Origin: Pseudobdellovibrionaceae bacterium | GTDB taxonomy: Bacteria; Bdellovibrionota; Bdellovibrionia; Bdellovibrionales; Bdellovibrionaceae | DNA: 64,000 nucleotides | Assembly: GCA_019637955.1 (NCBI GenBank) | Contig: JAHBUS010000001.1 | Location: 558,001 to 622,000 of the forward strand | Direction: 5' to 3' | Notes under the pieces: generated by a model | The model's input: the letters and a program-made list of their open reading frames with translations, nothing else | What the model was told of the DNA's origin: nothing | The model's database searches: none | In this document: positions 53,709 through 61,935 of the stretch, piece after piece | How positions within the stretch are numbered: position 1 is the first letter of the stretch | How the letters are laid out: each line of letters starts with the position of its first letter | Made by a program: the position numbers and the translations under genes

Positions 53709-54901
53709 CTCGAGCAACCAACGTTCGTCGAACTCCGTTGCCAAAATCGTTTCTCGCCAGCGGCGTCAACTGCGGCGTGCGCCGCTACCGCCCCGACTTG
53801 GGCGTCATCATCTCCGAAGTTCCCGCGGTGGTCGCCGGCGTCTTCACCACCAGTGAGTTTTCAGCAGCGCCTGTGCGCTACTCGAAGGCCTTGCTCCCCG
53901 CCGACAATATCCGCGGCATCCTGACCAATTCGGGCCAGGCCAACGCGGCCACGGGCGACGTGGGCATCGAGAACAACTTGATGATGGTGTCCGCCGCCGC
54001 CAAGGCGCTGGGCTGCGACCAAAATCAGATCGTCGTCGCGAGCACCGGTAAAATCGGTGAGCAGCTCGACGTCGAAAAGATTTTGCCGGCGATGCCCGAG
54101 CTGATGGCGCGCGCGAACAACTGCGCCGAAGGCTTCGCGACTGCGATCTTGACCACCGACTTGGTGCCCAAGACCACGAGCCTGCAGCTGACGCTCTCGC
54201 AAGGCACGATCCGCATCACCGGCATCAGCAAAGGCTCGGGGATGATCCACCCGAACATGGCGACCATGCTGGGCTACATCTTGACCGACGTGGCGCTCAC
54301 CAAAGAGGAGGCGCACGATCTGATCAAGAAAACCGCGGACGTCAGCTTTAACATGATCAGCGTGGACGGCGACACCTCGACCAACGACTGCTGCTTCTTG
54401 ATGGCCAACGGCGCCTCGGGCGTGAGCCTCGCCAATGACAAAGATGCACAGAAGTTCGCGGACGCCGTGGAAGACATCGCGATCCTGCTCGCCAAGTCGA
54501 TCGCCGCGGATGGCGAAGGCGCCACCAAGTTGATCGAGGTGCAGATCAAGGGTTCGGACGATCTTGCGGTGGCCAAAAAAGCGGCCCGCGGCGTGACGCT
54601 CTCGCCGCTGATCAAAACCGCGATGCACGGCGAAGACCCGAACTGGGGCCGCATCGTCGCGCGCCTCGGAGCCGAAAAGGTGCCGGGCGCGCAGCTGGCG
54701 AAGATGACGCTCAAACTGCAAGGCGTGCTGCTGTTCGAAAAAGGACAGCCCGTCGCCTTTAACAAGGAGGAGGTGAAACAATTGCTGAAAGACCACTTGA
54801 TCAAGATCGAGATCCATTTGAATTCAGGCAAGCACACCGCGACCGCCTGGGGCTGCGACCTGTCTCGCAAATACGTTGAAATCAACACGGAGTACTCATG
54901 A
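53705..54901 (+). CDS. argJ: Glutamate N-acetyltransferase (ornithine acetyltransferase)
   Basis: A 398-residue ArgJ. It recycles the acetyl group from N-acetylornithine to glutamate, and in bifunctional forms also makes acetylglutamate from acetyl-CoA. It is made as a precursor that cuts itself at the conserved ATM-L motif: here HPNMATMLGYIL, where Thr187 becomes the nucleophile. Other motifs are ILTNSGQANAATGDVG and IVASTGKIGEQLDV. The ATG at 53705 overlaps argC by 4 bases (ATGA-type). No argA or argE is seen in the window, which fits an acetyl-cycling pathway. Confidence 0.95.
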   Translation: MTRATNVRRTPLPKSFLASGVNCGVRRYRPDLGVIISEVPAVVAGVFTTSEFSAAPVRYSKALLPADNIRGILTNSGQANAATGDVGIENNLMMVSAAAKALGCDQNQIVVASTGKIGEQLDVEKILPAMPELMARANNCAEGFATAILTTDLVPKTTSLQLTLSQGTIRITGISKGSGMIHPNMATMLGYILTDVALTKEEAHDLIKKTADVSFNMISVDGDTSTNDCCFLMANGASGVSLANDKDAQKFADAVEDIAILLAKSIAADGEGATKLIEVQIKGSDDLAVAKKAARGVTLSPLIKTAMHGEDPNWGRIVARLGAEKVPGAQLAKMTLKLQGVLLFEKGQPVAFNKEEVKQLLKDHLIKIEIHLNSGKHTATAWGCDLSRKYVEINTEYS

Positions 54902-55716
54902 TGAAAAAACGAATCGTGATCAAACTGGGTGGCTCGACTCTCGACAATCCAAGCACGCTCTCTCAGTTGGCGGGCCTGGTGCGAGGCTACCAAAAGCGGC
55001 AGTACCAAGTGGTGTTGGTTCACGGCGGTGGTCCCGCCGTGAACGCCGAACTCACGCGCCGTCAGATCACTTGGTCGTTCATTGAGGGACAGCGCCAGAC
55101 CACGCCCGAGATGATGGCCATCATCGAAGACGTGCTCGGCCGCCAAGTGAACGGCGCGCTCGTCCAGTCGCTCGTGAACGCCGGACTGAAGGCGCGCGGA
55201 CACTCGGGCACGGAGGATCTGCTGTGGTGCCGCCAAGCGAGCCCCGAGCTGATGCGCGTGGGCCAAGTCGAATTCGTCAATCAAACGGTGCTCGAGCGCT
55301 GGCTGTGCGGCGAAGGCGCTCCCGTGCCCGTGATCGCGCCCGTGGGATTGGGGCTGGATCTGCAGACGTTCAATATCAACGCCGACTGGGCGGCCGCGAA
55401 GATCGCGATCGCCCTGAAAGCGGAGACGTTGATCTTTCTGACGGATCAGGAGGGCATTTTGGATCAACACCGCCGGCTGGTGGTGCGCGCGAGCCCATTC
55501 GCCTTGAACCACTGGATCGCTTCGGGCGTGATTCACGGCGGAATGCTCGTCAAGACCAAGGCGATGATCGAAGCCCTGCAGTCCGGCGTCGAGCAGGTGC
55601 GCGTTTTGAACGCCGCCACTGCCAGCCAGCTCTTGACAGACAAAAAGATCGGGACTTTGCTGACCACTCAAAAAGTTCCGGTCAAAAAAGGAGCCGTGCA
55701 TGAGTACGCCAGCTGA
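54898..55716 (+). CDS. argB: N-acetylglutamate kinase
   Basis: A 272-residue amino-acid kinase that phosphorylates N-acetylglutamate. Motifs are IVIKLGGSTLDN, VVLVHGGGPAVNAEL, INADWAAAKIAIALKAETLIFLTDQEGIL and GGMLVKTKAMIEAL. There is no obvious long N-terminal helix of the feedback-inhibited type, so arginine sensitivity is uncertain. ATG overlaps argJ by 4 bases and the gene overlaps argR by 17 bases. This is part of the arg operon. Confidence 0.9.
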   Translation: MMKKRIVIKLGGSTLDNPSTLSQLAGLVRGYQKRQYQVVLVHGGGPAVNAELTRRQITWSFIEGQRQTTPEMMAIIEDVLGRQVNGALVQSLVNAGLKARGHSGTEDLLWCRQASPELMRVGQVEFVNQTVLERWLCGEGAPVPVIAPVGLGLDLQTFNINADWAAAKIAIALKAETLIFLTDQEGILDQHRRLVVRASPFALNHWIASGVIHGGMLVKTKAMIEALQSGVEQVRVLNAATASQLLTDKKIGTLLTTQKVPVKKGAVHEYAS

Positions 55717-56173
55717 GCCCAAAAATGAAACGCAAGCGCGCCTGCAAGCGCTGCGCAAGCTCGTCCGCGATGGCGATGCCGCCACCCAAGAAGAGATCTG
55801 CGAAGCCTTACGCGAGAAAAATTTTGACGTCACCCAGAGCACCGTCTCGCGAGACTTGAGACGCATCGGGGCCGTCAAAATCACGAACCCCGAAGGCGAA
55901 GCGACGTTTCATCTGCCCGAGGAGCTGCAGGCCCTGCAACCGAGGGTGATGCTGGATCTTACGGGACTGGTGACCGATGTGCAGGCGAACGAAGCGATGA
56001 TCGTGCTGCACACGGCTCCCGGCTCGGCGAGTTTGGTGGCCCGGCACCTGGACAGTTTGCGCGAGGATCTCGGTATTTTAGGAACCATCGCGGGAGACGA
56101 CGCGATCTTTGTGGCCCCTTTGAGCGTGAAGAAAATGGCGGCCGTTATGAAAAAAATTAAGGAGGAGTTCTAG
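55700..56173 (+). CDS. argR: Arginine repressor
   Basis: A 157-residue ArgR/AhrC. The N-terminal winged helix has TQEEICEALREKNFDVTQ and STVSRDLRRIGAVKI. The C-terminal hexamerisation and arginine-binding half ends GTIAGDDAIFVAPLSV, the usual arginine contact (GDD). When arginine is plentiful ArgR would repress the operon it belongs to, probably at the TGCAT sites before argC. It starts inside argB (17-base overlap) and lies 26 bases ahead of hss. Confidence 0.95.
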   Translation: MSTPAEPKNETQARLQALRKLVRDGDAATQEEICEALREKNFDVTQSTVSRDLRRIGAVKITNPEGEATFHLPEELQALQPRVMLDLTGLVTDVQANEAMIVLHTAPGSASLVARHLDSLREDLGILGTIAGDDAIFVAPLSVKKMAAVMKKIKEEF

Positions 56174-56199
56174 CCGAATTCCTCGAAAGGAGTTTTAAA

Positions 56200-57669
56200 T
56201 TGAAAGTAAAACAAACCGTTCTGCCTTCGACTTTCGACTCTCTCAAAACCAAAACCTACGGCACCATCACCGGGCCCATCGTCATGATCGGGTTCGGCTC
56301 CATCGGCCGCGGGACCCTCCCCCTTCTCGAGCGCCACTTCAAGTTCGATAAAAACCGGCTGGTCGTGATCGACCCTTCGGACCGCGACCGCCGTCTGTTG
56401 GACGAGCGTGGCATCTCGTTTTTGCAAGTGGCCCTCACCGAACAGAATTACCAACGCGTGCTCACGCCGCTGCTCACCGAAGGTGGCGGTCAGGGCTTTT
56501 GCGTGAACTTGTCGGTGGACGTCAGTTCGCTCGACGTGATGAAGCTGTGCCGTCAGCTCGGCGCTCTGTACATCGACACCGTGGTGGAGCCTTGGGCGGG
56601 CTTCTACTTTGACTCGAGCAAAGGAGCGGCCGAGCGTTCGAACTACGCGCTTCGCGAAACTTTGCTGGCCGAGAAAGAGCAAAACCCCGGCGGCGCCACC
56701 GCGGTCTCTTGCTGTGGCGCCAACCCCGGGATGGTGTCGTGGTTCGTCAAGCAAGCCCTTGTCAATTTGGCCCAGGATTTGGGGCTGAAAGACGCGGTTC
56801 CCAAAAACCGCGACGGATGGGCGCGCCTCATGCAAAAAGTTGGCGTCAAGGGCGTGCACATTTCGGAGCGCGACACCCAGCGAGCCGCGTCCCCCAAACC
56901 GATGAATCAGTTTGTGAACACCTGGTCCGTGGAGGGTTTTGTGAGCGAAGGTCTGCAGCCCGCCGAACTGGGCTGGGGCACCTTTGAAAAATGGATGCCC
57001 GAAACTGGCAAGCGTCACGCGGCCGGCTGCCAAGCCGCGATTTACCTGCAGCAGCCGGGCGCGAACACGCGCGTGCGCACCTGGTGCCCCACGCCCGGCC
57101 CGCAGTACGGCCGCTTGGTGACCCACAACGAGGCGATCTCGATCGCGGATTACTTCACCGTGGGCGAGGGCGCGGCGGCGGATTACCGGCCCACGTGTCA
57201 CTACGCGTACCATCCGAGCAACGATGCGGTGTTGTCGCTCGAAGAGATGTTTGGCCGCATGGGTGATCGACAGCCCCGGCACCATATTTTGGAGGAGAAC
57301 GAGATCGTCGATGGGATCGATGAACTGGGCGTCTTGCTGTACGGCCACGAGAAAAATGCGTACTGGTACGGCTCACAGCTTTCGATCGAAGAGACCCGCG
57401 AGCTTGCGCCCTATCAAAACGCGACGGGCCTGCAAGTCTCGTCCGCGGTGATCGCGGGCATGGCCTGGGCGCTCGAAAATCCGGAGGCGGGCATCGTTGA
57501 GGCCGACGAAATGGACTTCGCGCGCTGTCTGGAGTTTCAGCGGCCCTACCTGGGACCGGTCAAGGGTTACTACACCGACTGGCACCCGCTCAAAGACCGC
57601 GCCGGATTTTTTCCGGAGGATCTCGACCACGAGGACCCGTGGCAGTTTAAGAACGTTCTTGTGCGCTGA
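56200..57669 (+). CDS. hss: Homospermidine synthase
   Basis: A 489-residue homospermidine synthase of the saccharopine-dehydrogenase family. It makes homospermidine from putrescine, using NAD+ as an internal hydride carrier. The NAD-binding motif is IVMIGFGSIGRGTLPLL; later motifs are VEPWAGFYFDSS, CCGANPGMVSWFVKQAL, TYRP-type YRPTCHYAYHPSNDAV and GYYTDWHPLKDR. TTG at 56200 is preceded by GAAAGGAG with 7-base spacing. It follows argR by 26 bases and so belongs to, or is read through from, the arg operon. With the divergent decarboxylase it forms a local polyamine route. Confidence 0.9.
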   Translation: MKVKQTVLPSTFDSLKTKTYGTITGPIVMIGFGSIGRGTLPLLERHFKFDKNRLVVIDPSDRDRRLLDERGISFLQVALTEQNYQRVLTPLLTEGGGQGFCVNLSVDVSSLDVMKLCRQLGALYIDTVVEPWAGFYFDSSKGAAERSNYALRETLLAEKEQNPGGATAVSCCGANPGMVSWFVKQALVNLAQDLGLKDAVPKNRDGWARLMQKVGVKGVHISERDTQRAASPKPMNQFVNTWSVEGFVSEGLQPAELGWGTFEKWMPETGKRHAAGCQAAIYLQQPGANTRVRTWCPTPGPQYGRLVTHNEAISIADYFTVGEGAAADYRPTCHYAYHPSNDAVLSLEEMFGRMGDRQPRHHILEENEIVDGIDELGVLLYGHEKNAYWYGSQLSIEETRELAPYQNATGLQVSSAVIAGMAWALENPEAGIVEADEMDFARCLEFQRPYLGPVKGYYTDWHPLKDRAGFFPEDLDHEDPWQFKNVLVR

Positions 57670-57675
57670 CGAAAA

Positions 57676-57701
57676 GCCGGGGCGCCTTCGGGCGCTCCGG
57701 C
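57676..57701 (-). terminator. Strong UUCG-type hairpin terminator
   Basis: An 11-bp GC-rich stem with a TTCG loop on the plus strand. On the minus strand it is followed by TTTTCG. It lies 6 bases past the stop of the membrane protein gene at 57707 and also closes the hss end on the opposite strand. Confidence 0.65.
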
Positions 57702-57706
57702 CGCGT

Positions 57707-58123
57707 CTACAGATTTTGAATCAAAAAAAAGAGCCACAATCCCGAACGCAGAGTCCAAAGCGCCGTGCGCGGCCAATTGGTTTGCACGAGTCGGTGGATC
57801 GAGACTTCTGGCTGTTGCGAGAGCCGCTTGTGAAGCGGTACGCTCACGAGCGCGGTGAGAAGCCAGGCGCCCAGCACCAGAATCAAATTCCAAATCAAGA
57901 GCGGCTCGGTCCGCTCCCACGCCAGCCAAGCGGCGGTGAACAATTCGGTCAGCATGAGAGGCGCCACGATCCACGTGATTTGCCGCGTGTGAAATTCATG
58001 AAAAACGCCAAGGCCCGAGGGCGGAACCAAGCGAAAGCCGGGGTAGATCAAAATCTGCACGAGCCACAGCACGCCGGTCATGAAGAAGCAGCTAAAAATT
58101 TGCAGCGCCAGCAGAGCGTTCAT
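57707..58123 (-). CDS. Four-helix integral membrane protein of unknown function
   Basis: A 138-residue protein with four hydrophobic segments: LLALQIFSCFFMTGVLWLV, WIVAPLMLTELFTAAWLAW, LLIWNLILVLGAWLLTALV and WTLRSGLWLFFLIQNL. Between the first two lies PGFRLVPPSGLGVFHEFHTRQ, with His residues on a loop. The arrangement resembles DUF1772 (anthrone oxygenase-like) proteins, but the match is not strong. It lies 4 bases downstream of the MarR/GbsR-type regulator and probably is its partner in one transcript. Confidence 0.7.
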   Translation of the reverse strand: MNALLALQIFSCFFMTGVLWLVQILIYPGFRLVPPSGLGVFHEFHTRQITWIVAPLMLTELFTAAWLAWERTEPLLIWNLILVLGAWLLTALVSVPLHKRLSQQPEVSIHRLVQTNWPRTALWTLRSGLWLFFLIQNL

Positions 58124-58127
58124 CCAC

Positions 58128-58634
58128 TCACCCCTGAAGGTCCATCGGAAGCTTCAAGATGTCCTCTTGCTCCAGCATCATCGAGAGCATGAGATTCGCG
58201 GCCAGGACCATCTCGCCCAGATTTTGAACGCGCAAAGGGTCCACGTTTTCATCCTGATCGCCATCCTTGCTGAAAGCCGTGAAGTCCTTGGTGATCTTTT
58301 TCAGCATCAAAGCTTCGCGGGTTTTGAGGACATGGTGAATCACGTCGCTGATATTGGGATTGGCTTCATAAAGGCGGGTCTTCTCGTTGGGAGAGGGCAC
58401 TTCTTTTATGAGACGGTGGAGCACGAGCTCCTCCACGGCCGGACTGATCAACGCCTTTGAGAGCCCTAGGGCGACGACCAGATCCGAGACGCTCAAAGGT
58501 CGCCTTGAGACGTAGATTTGCGTCCAAATCGCCCCATGGATGCGCCGAAAGCCCCAATAGCGGATAAAATCGCCAATAGAGAGGGACAGCTTCTGCAGTT
58601 TGGGGTTTCGAACTTTACTTTTCATATTGTTCAT
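58128..58634 (-). CDS. GbsR/MarR-type transcriptional regulator
   Basis: A 168-residue winged-helix protein. DFIRYWGFRRIHGAIWTQIYVSRRPLSVSDLV, shown here only in part, is the GbsR-like dimerisation plus first DNA-binding helix; ALGLSKALISPAVEELVLHRLIKEV is the recognition part. A C-terminal helical half follows. The ATG at 58634 lies inside a perfect 17-bp inverted repeat shared with the divergent gene; the ATG at 58625 is an alternative. The palindrome is the natural operator, so the regulator probably represses itself and the DUF393-lipocalin genes. Signal unknown. Confidence 0.8.
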   Translation of the reverse strand: MNNMKSKVRNPKLQKLSLSIGDFIRYWGFRRIHGAIWTQIYVSRRPLSVSDLVVALGLSKALISPAVEELVLHRLIKEVPSPNEKTRLYEANPNISDVIHHVLKTREALMLKKITKDFTAFSKDGDQDENVDPLRVQNLGEMVLAANLMLSMMLEQEDILKLPMDLQG

Positions 58635-58656
58635 ACTACTATGAACAATATGAAAA
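58619..58656. promoter_or_regulatory. Perfect 17-bp inverted repeat holding two divergent start codons
   Basis: Arms 58619-58635 and 58640-58656 with a 4-base centre. The minus-strand regulator ATG (58632-58634) and the plus-strand DUF393 ATG (58641-58643) lie in opposite arms, 6 bases apart, and both proteins therefore begin MNNMK. Alternative starts are at 58625 and 58650. Likely operator of the MarR-type protein; the transcripts must be leaderless or overlap in their 5' parts. Confidence 0.8.
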
Positions 58657-59096
58657 CGGCACAAGAACCTTCAGGGTCTTCAGCAAAAAAACTGCGCGTC
58701 TACTACGACGGCCTCTGCGTTCTTTGCAGCCGCGAGATCGCGCACTACCAGCGGCAAAAGGGATCGGAGGCGATCGACTTTGTCGACATCTGCGGCCCCG
58801 ATTTTGAAGCCCAACTCGAGAACCTGGATCCTCACCAGCTTCACCGGATCATGCACGCCCGGCGCCCCGACGGGTCTTTGGCCACGCGGGTTCAGGCGTT
58901 CATCGAAATCTGGGACCGGCTGCCGCGCTATCGCACGCTCAGCCGAATCGCCAAATGGACGCCCGTGAACAAGGCGCTCGAGCTGGGTTATTCGTGTTTT
59001 GCGCGCGTCCGCCCGCTTCTCCCCAGAAAAAAGAATCTCGATTGCTCAACAAGTCCCTACTGCGATTTGACGGATGCACAAGGAAGAACCCAATGA
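58641..59096 (+). CDS. DUF393 (DCC family) thiol-disulphide protein
   Basis: A 151-residue protein of the DCC/DUF393 family. The motif is RVYYDGLCVLCSREIAHY, with D-G-x-C-x-x-C giving a redox-active CxxC, followed by IDFVDICGPDFEAQ and a MHARRPDGS region, and a helix. Family members are thought to be thiol oxidoreductases. ATG at 58641 lies in the operator palindrome (or 58650). The gene ends with a 4-base overlap (ATGA) with the lipocalin gene, so the two are one transcript under the divergent regulator. Confidence 0.85.
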   Translation: MNNMKTAQEPSGSSAKKLRVYYDGLCVLCSREIAHYQRQKGSEAIDFVDICGPDFEAQLENLDPHQLHRIMHARRPDGSLATRVQAFIEIWDRLPRYRTLSRIAKWTPVNKALELGYSCFARVRPLLPRKKNLDCSTSPYCDLTDAQGRTQ

Positions 59097-59632
59097 CTTT
59101 TAAAAAACTGACTTCACAATTTGTTCTGCTCTCGGCGGTGGCGTCCCTCACCGGTTGTTCAACCGCCGGATTTAAGACCACGCAAAAGGTCGATCTCGCC
59201 CGCTTTATGGGGCCCTGGCACGTGGCGGCCGGACGCTTCACGATGTTCGAGAAAGAGGTGCACAACGCCGTCGAGGCTTACAGCTATGACGAAAAATCGA
59301 AGACGATCAAAATTGATTTTTCGTACCGCAAGGGCTCAACTCAAGGTCCGCTCAAGAAGATTCCCCAGACCGGCGAAGTCGTCGAAGGCACGAACAACGC
59401 TCATTGGCTGGTCTCACCTCTGTGGCCCTTCAAATTTGATTATCTGATCGTCGACTTGGCCGAGGATTATTCTTGGGTCGCCGTCGGCGTCCCGAGCCAA
59501 AAATATCTGTGGATCATGTTCCGAAAGAACAACCCCGTTCCCGAGGATGTGGCGCCCGTGGTCTCTAGGCTCAACAAGATCGGTTACGACACCAGCAACC
59601 TCGTCTACGTTCCGCAAGATTGGTCCAATTGA
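59093..59632 (+). CDS. Outer-membrane lipocalin lipoprotein (Blc-like)
   Basis: A 179-residue lipocalin lipoprotein (lipobox SLTGC). The lipocalin signature MGPWHVAAGRF (GxW) is followed by VHNAVEAYSYDEKSKTI, DYLIVDLAEDYSWVAVGV and KYLWIMFRKN, the pattern of Blc. Blc proteins bind fatty acids or lysophospholipids at the outer membrane. The ATG overlaps the DUF393 stop by 4 bases; AGGAAG lies 8 bases upstream. Pairing with a thiol oxidoreductase and a MarR-type regulator suggests an envelope stress response. Confidence 0.85.
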   Translation: MTFKKLTSQFVLLSAVASLTGCSTAGFKTTQKVDLARFMGPWHVAAGRFTMFEKEVHNAVEAYSYDEKSKTIKIDFSYRKGSTQGPLKKIPQTGEVVEGTNNAHWLVSPLWPFKFDYLIVDLAEDYSWVAVGVPSQKYLWIMFRKNNPVPEDVAPVVSRLNKIGYDTSNLVYVPQDWSN

Positions 59633-59646
59633 TTTTGGCGTGAAAT

Positions 59647-59723
59647 TGGTGCGGCCGACAGGATTCGAACCTGTGACCACTTGATTCGAAGTCAAGTACT
59701 CTATCCAGCTGAGCTACGGCCGC
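59647..59723 (-). tRNA. tRNA-Arg (anticodon TCG)
   Basis: On the minus strand a 77-base cloverleaf is readable: acceptor GCGGCCG with CGGCCGC and an encoded 3' CCA, D-arm TAGCTCAGCTGGATAGAG, anticodon stem CTTGA/TCAAG with loop CTTCGAA (anticodon TCG, reading CGA and wobble CGN), and T-arm with GGTTCGAATCC. It lies 14 bases past the lipocalin stop and is transcribed in the opposite direction. Confidence 0.97.
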
Positions 59724-59783
59724 ACACGAAAAGATCGGATCGAACACACAACCTAGATTCGTTTGCGGCGAAAATCAAGAGAG

Positions 59784-60446
59784 CTACTCTTTGATCACCA
59801 GCGTATTCTTCAGCTCGTCATGAGCGCCCGAACCTGCTGGGAAATGCACCTGCAGCAGGTCTCCCAGGGATTTTATGGATTGCGTCAAACCTTGAGCCAG
59901 TTGGTTCTGCCGGAGCGAACGGGTGAGATTTTCGACGATCTCCTCCCACATCTGCGGCTTCAGCTTTTGAGCGATGCCCTCGTCCGCAAGGACGATCACC
60001 TTGTGCTCAAAAATCGAGACGAACACCAAAATCCCGGAACGGTCCTTGGTTTTCTGAATTCCCAAGCGGTGAAACTCCAGCTCCGCCCTCTCGTGAACGC
60101 ATTTCCATTCGTCCGCATCGGGAATAAAGAGCTCCAGGATCACGCGCGACTGCATCGCCAAAAGTCCGAGCACCACGCCGCCCACTTGGGCGATGCCGAA
60201 GGTCCACCAACCCCACTCATGGAAAAAGGTCAGGTCCACAATCGCCGTGAACGCCAAAAAGGCGATCATGCACGCCAAGCGGGCGCCGCGAAGGGGCGTC
60301 GATGAGCGCACCACGACCGGAACGATTTCGCTGTGAGTTTTGAGCTCGACGTCGCGGACCGTGGCCTCAACATGAGCGAAGTCCTCAGATGACAAATATG
60401 ATTTGAGCCAACGCGGAACCGCCGCCGCTTGTTTACCAGCTTCCAC
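59784..60446 (-). CDS. TPM-domain membrane protein
   Basis: A 220-residue TPM-domain protein (the TLP18.3/Psb32/MOLO-1 fold): LSSEDFAHVEATVRDVELKT, TKDRSGILVFVSIFEHKVIVL and DEGIAQKLKPQMWEEIVENLT. Two hydrophobic helices lie in the middle (IAFLAFTAIVDLTFF and GGVVLGLLAM). GTG at 60446 is supported by GGAGG 5 bases upstream and overlaps the preceding TPM gene by 14 bases. It is the third gene of the lemA-TPM-TPM unit. The family is proposed to act in membrane or photosystem quality control; biochemical role unknown. Confidence 0.8.
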   Translation of the reverse strand: MEAGKQAAAVPRWLKSYLSSEDFAHVEATVRDVELKTHSEIVPVVVRSSTPLRGARLACMIAFLAFTAIVDLTFFHEWGWWTFGIAQVGGVVLGLLAMQSRVILELFIPDADEWKCVHERAELEFHRLGIQKTKDRSGILVFVSIFEHKVIVLADEGIAQKLKPQMWEEIVENLTRSLRQNQLAQGLTQSIKSLGDLLQVHFPAGSGAHDELKNTLVIKE

Positions 60447-61188
60447 TGGCACCTCCGCCGCTAAAGCCTCCGCCACCGCCGGACCAGCCGCCCCCCGAGG
60501 AGCCACCGAATCCGCCGCCGCCAAAGCCTCCGCCGTAGAATCCACCAAGACCTCGCCGTCCGCCGAAGCCACGTCCTCCGCCACCGCCGCCTCCGAAGAG
60601 GATCTGCTTGAGGAGCAAAAGAAAGATGATCAAAATAAACCAGAACAAACCCGATTTTTTCTTTTCGCGCGCGGGAGGCGGCGGCGCTTCCTCGCCGATC
60701 GCCTTCGCGTCCGTGTGGCGCAAGATTTCGATCACGCCCGCCGTGATGCCTTCGTTGTAAAGACCTTCACGGAAATAGGGCGCGACCACATCGGCGATGA
60801 TCCGCTTGGCAATCACGTCCGGCAGATCCCCCTCGAGACCTTGTCCGACTTCGATGCGCATCTTCTTCTCGCTCGGCACGATCAAAAAGAGCACGCCGTT
60901 GTCGCCCTTGGCGGTTCCGAGCTTCCAGGCGTCGACCACTTGGATCGAAACATTTTCGATCACGTCGCCCTGAAGGCTCGAGAGCGTCAGCACCTGCAAT
61001 TGGACGGTCCCGCGCTGATTGATGCGCTGAAGAAGTCCCGAGAGCTTGCTGACGGTTTGGCCATTCAAAACGCCGGCCTCATCGACCACCGGCCCCGTCA
61101 GCGAGGGGACCTGAAAGGCCGAGGCGCCAAGGCCCACCAGGAGCATCAGCGCGCAGAGAGGCGCGGCGAACAGTCGAGGGAGTGTCAT
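60433..61188 (-). CDS. YgcG/TPM-domain protein with Gly-rich tail
   Basis: A 251-residue exported and membrane-anchored TPM protein. The signal peptide ends in VGLGASA. The TPM domain follows (PVVDEAGVLNGQTVSKLSG, DNGVLFLIVPSEKKMRIEVG, DLPDVIAKRIIADVVAPYFR). A transmembrane helix (GLFWFILIIFLLLLKQ) precedes a tail of about 60 residues that is almost all Gly, Ser, Phe and Trp, ending SGGGASGSW. The Gly-rich tail is typical of this family beside LemA. It starts 2 bases after the lemA stop, so they are cotranscribed. Confidence 0.9.
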   Translation of the reverse strand: MTLPRLFAAPLCALMLLVGLGASAFQVPSLTGPVVDEAGVLNGQTVSKLSGLLQRINQRGTVQLQVLTLSSLQGDVIENVSIQVVDAWKLGTAKGDNGVLFLIVPSEKKMRIEVGQGLEGDLPDVIAKRIIADVVAPYFREGLYNEGITAGVIEILRHTDAKAIGEEAPPPPAREKKKSGLFWFILIIFLLLLKQILFGGGGGGGRGFGGRRGLGGFYGGGFGGGGFGGSSGGGWSGGGGGFSGGGASGSW

Positions 61189-61190
61189 CG

Positions 61191-61787
61191 TTAGAATTTC
61201 ACCTCAGGTGCCTTCTCCGCCGTCGCTTTTTCTTCGGCCGTGAGATCCCACTGCGCCATTTTGTCGTGATGATACAAAATCGAGTTCGTCCAGCTGGTGG
61301 GCGGAACGGTCACGAGATTGTTGAAGTTCTTAATCGACTCGATCAAACGCTGGCGCGCGACCGTGATGCGATTCTCGGTGCCTTCAAGCTGCGCTTGCAG
61401 ATCGCGGAACTGAGTGTCGGCCTTCAGGTTGGGATAGTTCTCGGTGATCATCATCAAACGGCCCAAAGCTTGTGAGAGCGAACCTTGCGCGCGCTGGAAC
61501 TCGGCGAGCTTTTCGGCGCTCATTTGATTGGGATCAATTTGAACTTGAGTCGCCTTGGCGCGGGCTTCAACCACCGCCGAGAGCGTGTCTTTTTCGTGCG
61601 AAGCGTAGCCCTTCACGGTGTTCACCAAGTTGGGAACCAAATCCGCGCGGCGCTTGTACTGGTTGGTCACTTCGGCCACGGCGGCGTCGGTGTCGTTCTT
61701 CGCTTGGGGAATGGATTGGATTCCGCAGCCGGTCAGACCCACCGCAACCATCGTCATAGCCAAGAGTTGAATCATGCGCTTCTTCAT
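61191..61787 (-). CDS. lemA: LemA-family lipoprotein
   Basis: A 198-residue LemA protein. The N-terminus carries a lipobox (VGLTGC) instead of the usual uncleaved membrane anchor. The LemA core has QYKRRADLVPNLVNTVKGYA, TLSAVVEARAKATQV, RLMMITENYPNLKADTQF and a closing VARQRLIESIKNFN. The ATG at 61787 has GGAGA upstream. First gene of a three-gene unit with two TPM proteins, a known pairing. Function is unknown, possibly membrane maintenance. Confidence 0.9.
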   Translation of the reverse strand: MKKRMIQLLAMTMVAVGLTGCGIQSIPQAKNDTDAAVAEVTNQYKRRADLVPNLVNTVKGYASHEKDTLSAVVEARAKATQVQIDPNQMSAEKLAEFQRAQGSLSQALGRLMMITENYPNLKADTQFRDLQAQLEGTENRITVARQRLIESIKNFNNLVTVPPTSWTNSILYHHDKMAQWDLTAEEKATAEKAPEVKF

Positions 61788-61935
61788 CTGTCTTTGTCTC
61801 CTCAGTTTTGAAACCGCCGGGCCATCAGGGCCGACGAGAGGAGCCTCCAGGGCCCACAATGAGGACTCGAAGCTCTCTTGGCAAGCCTTGATGGGCCATG
61901 AAAAGCTGTGTTAGGTTCCTCTCGAAGGAGTTCGT

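Noticed and set aside
54274-55884. 536-codon frame opposite argJ and argB
   Set aside because: Antisense to two overlapping arg genes with clear motifs; the frame has no domain.
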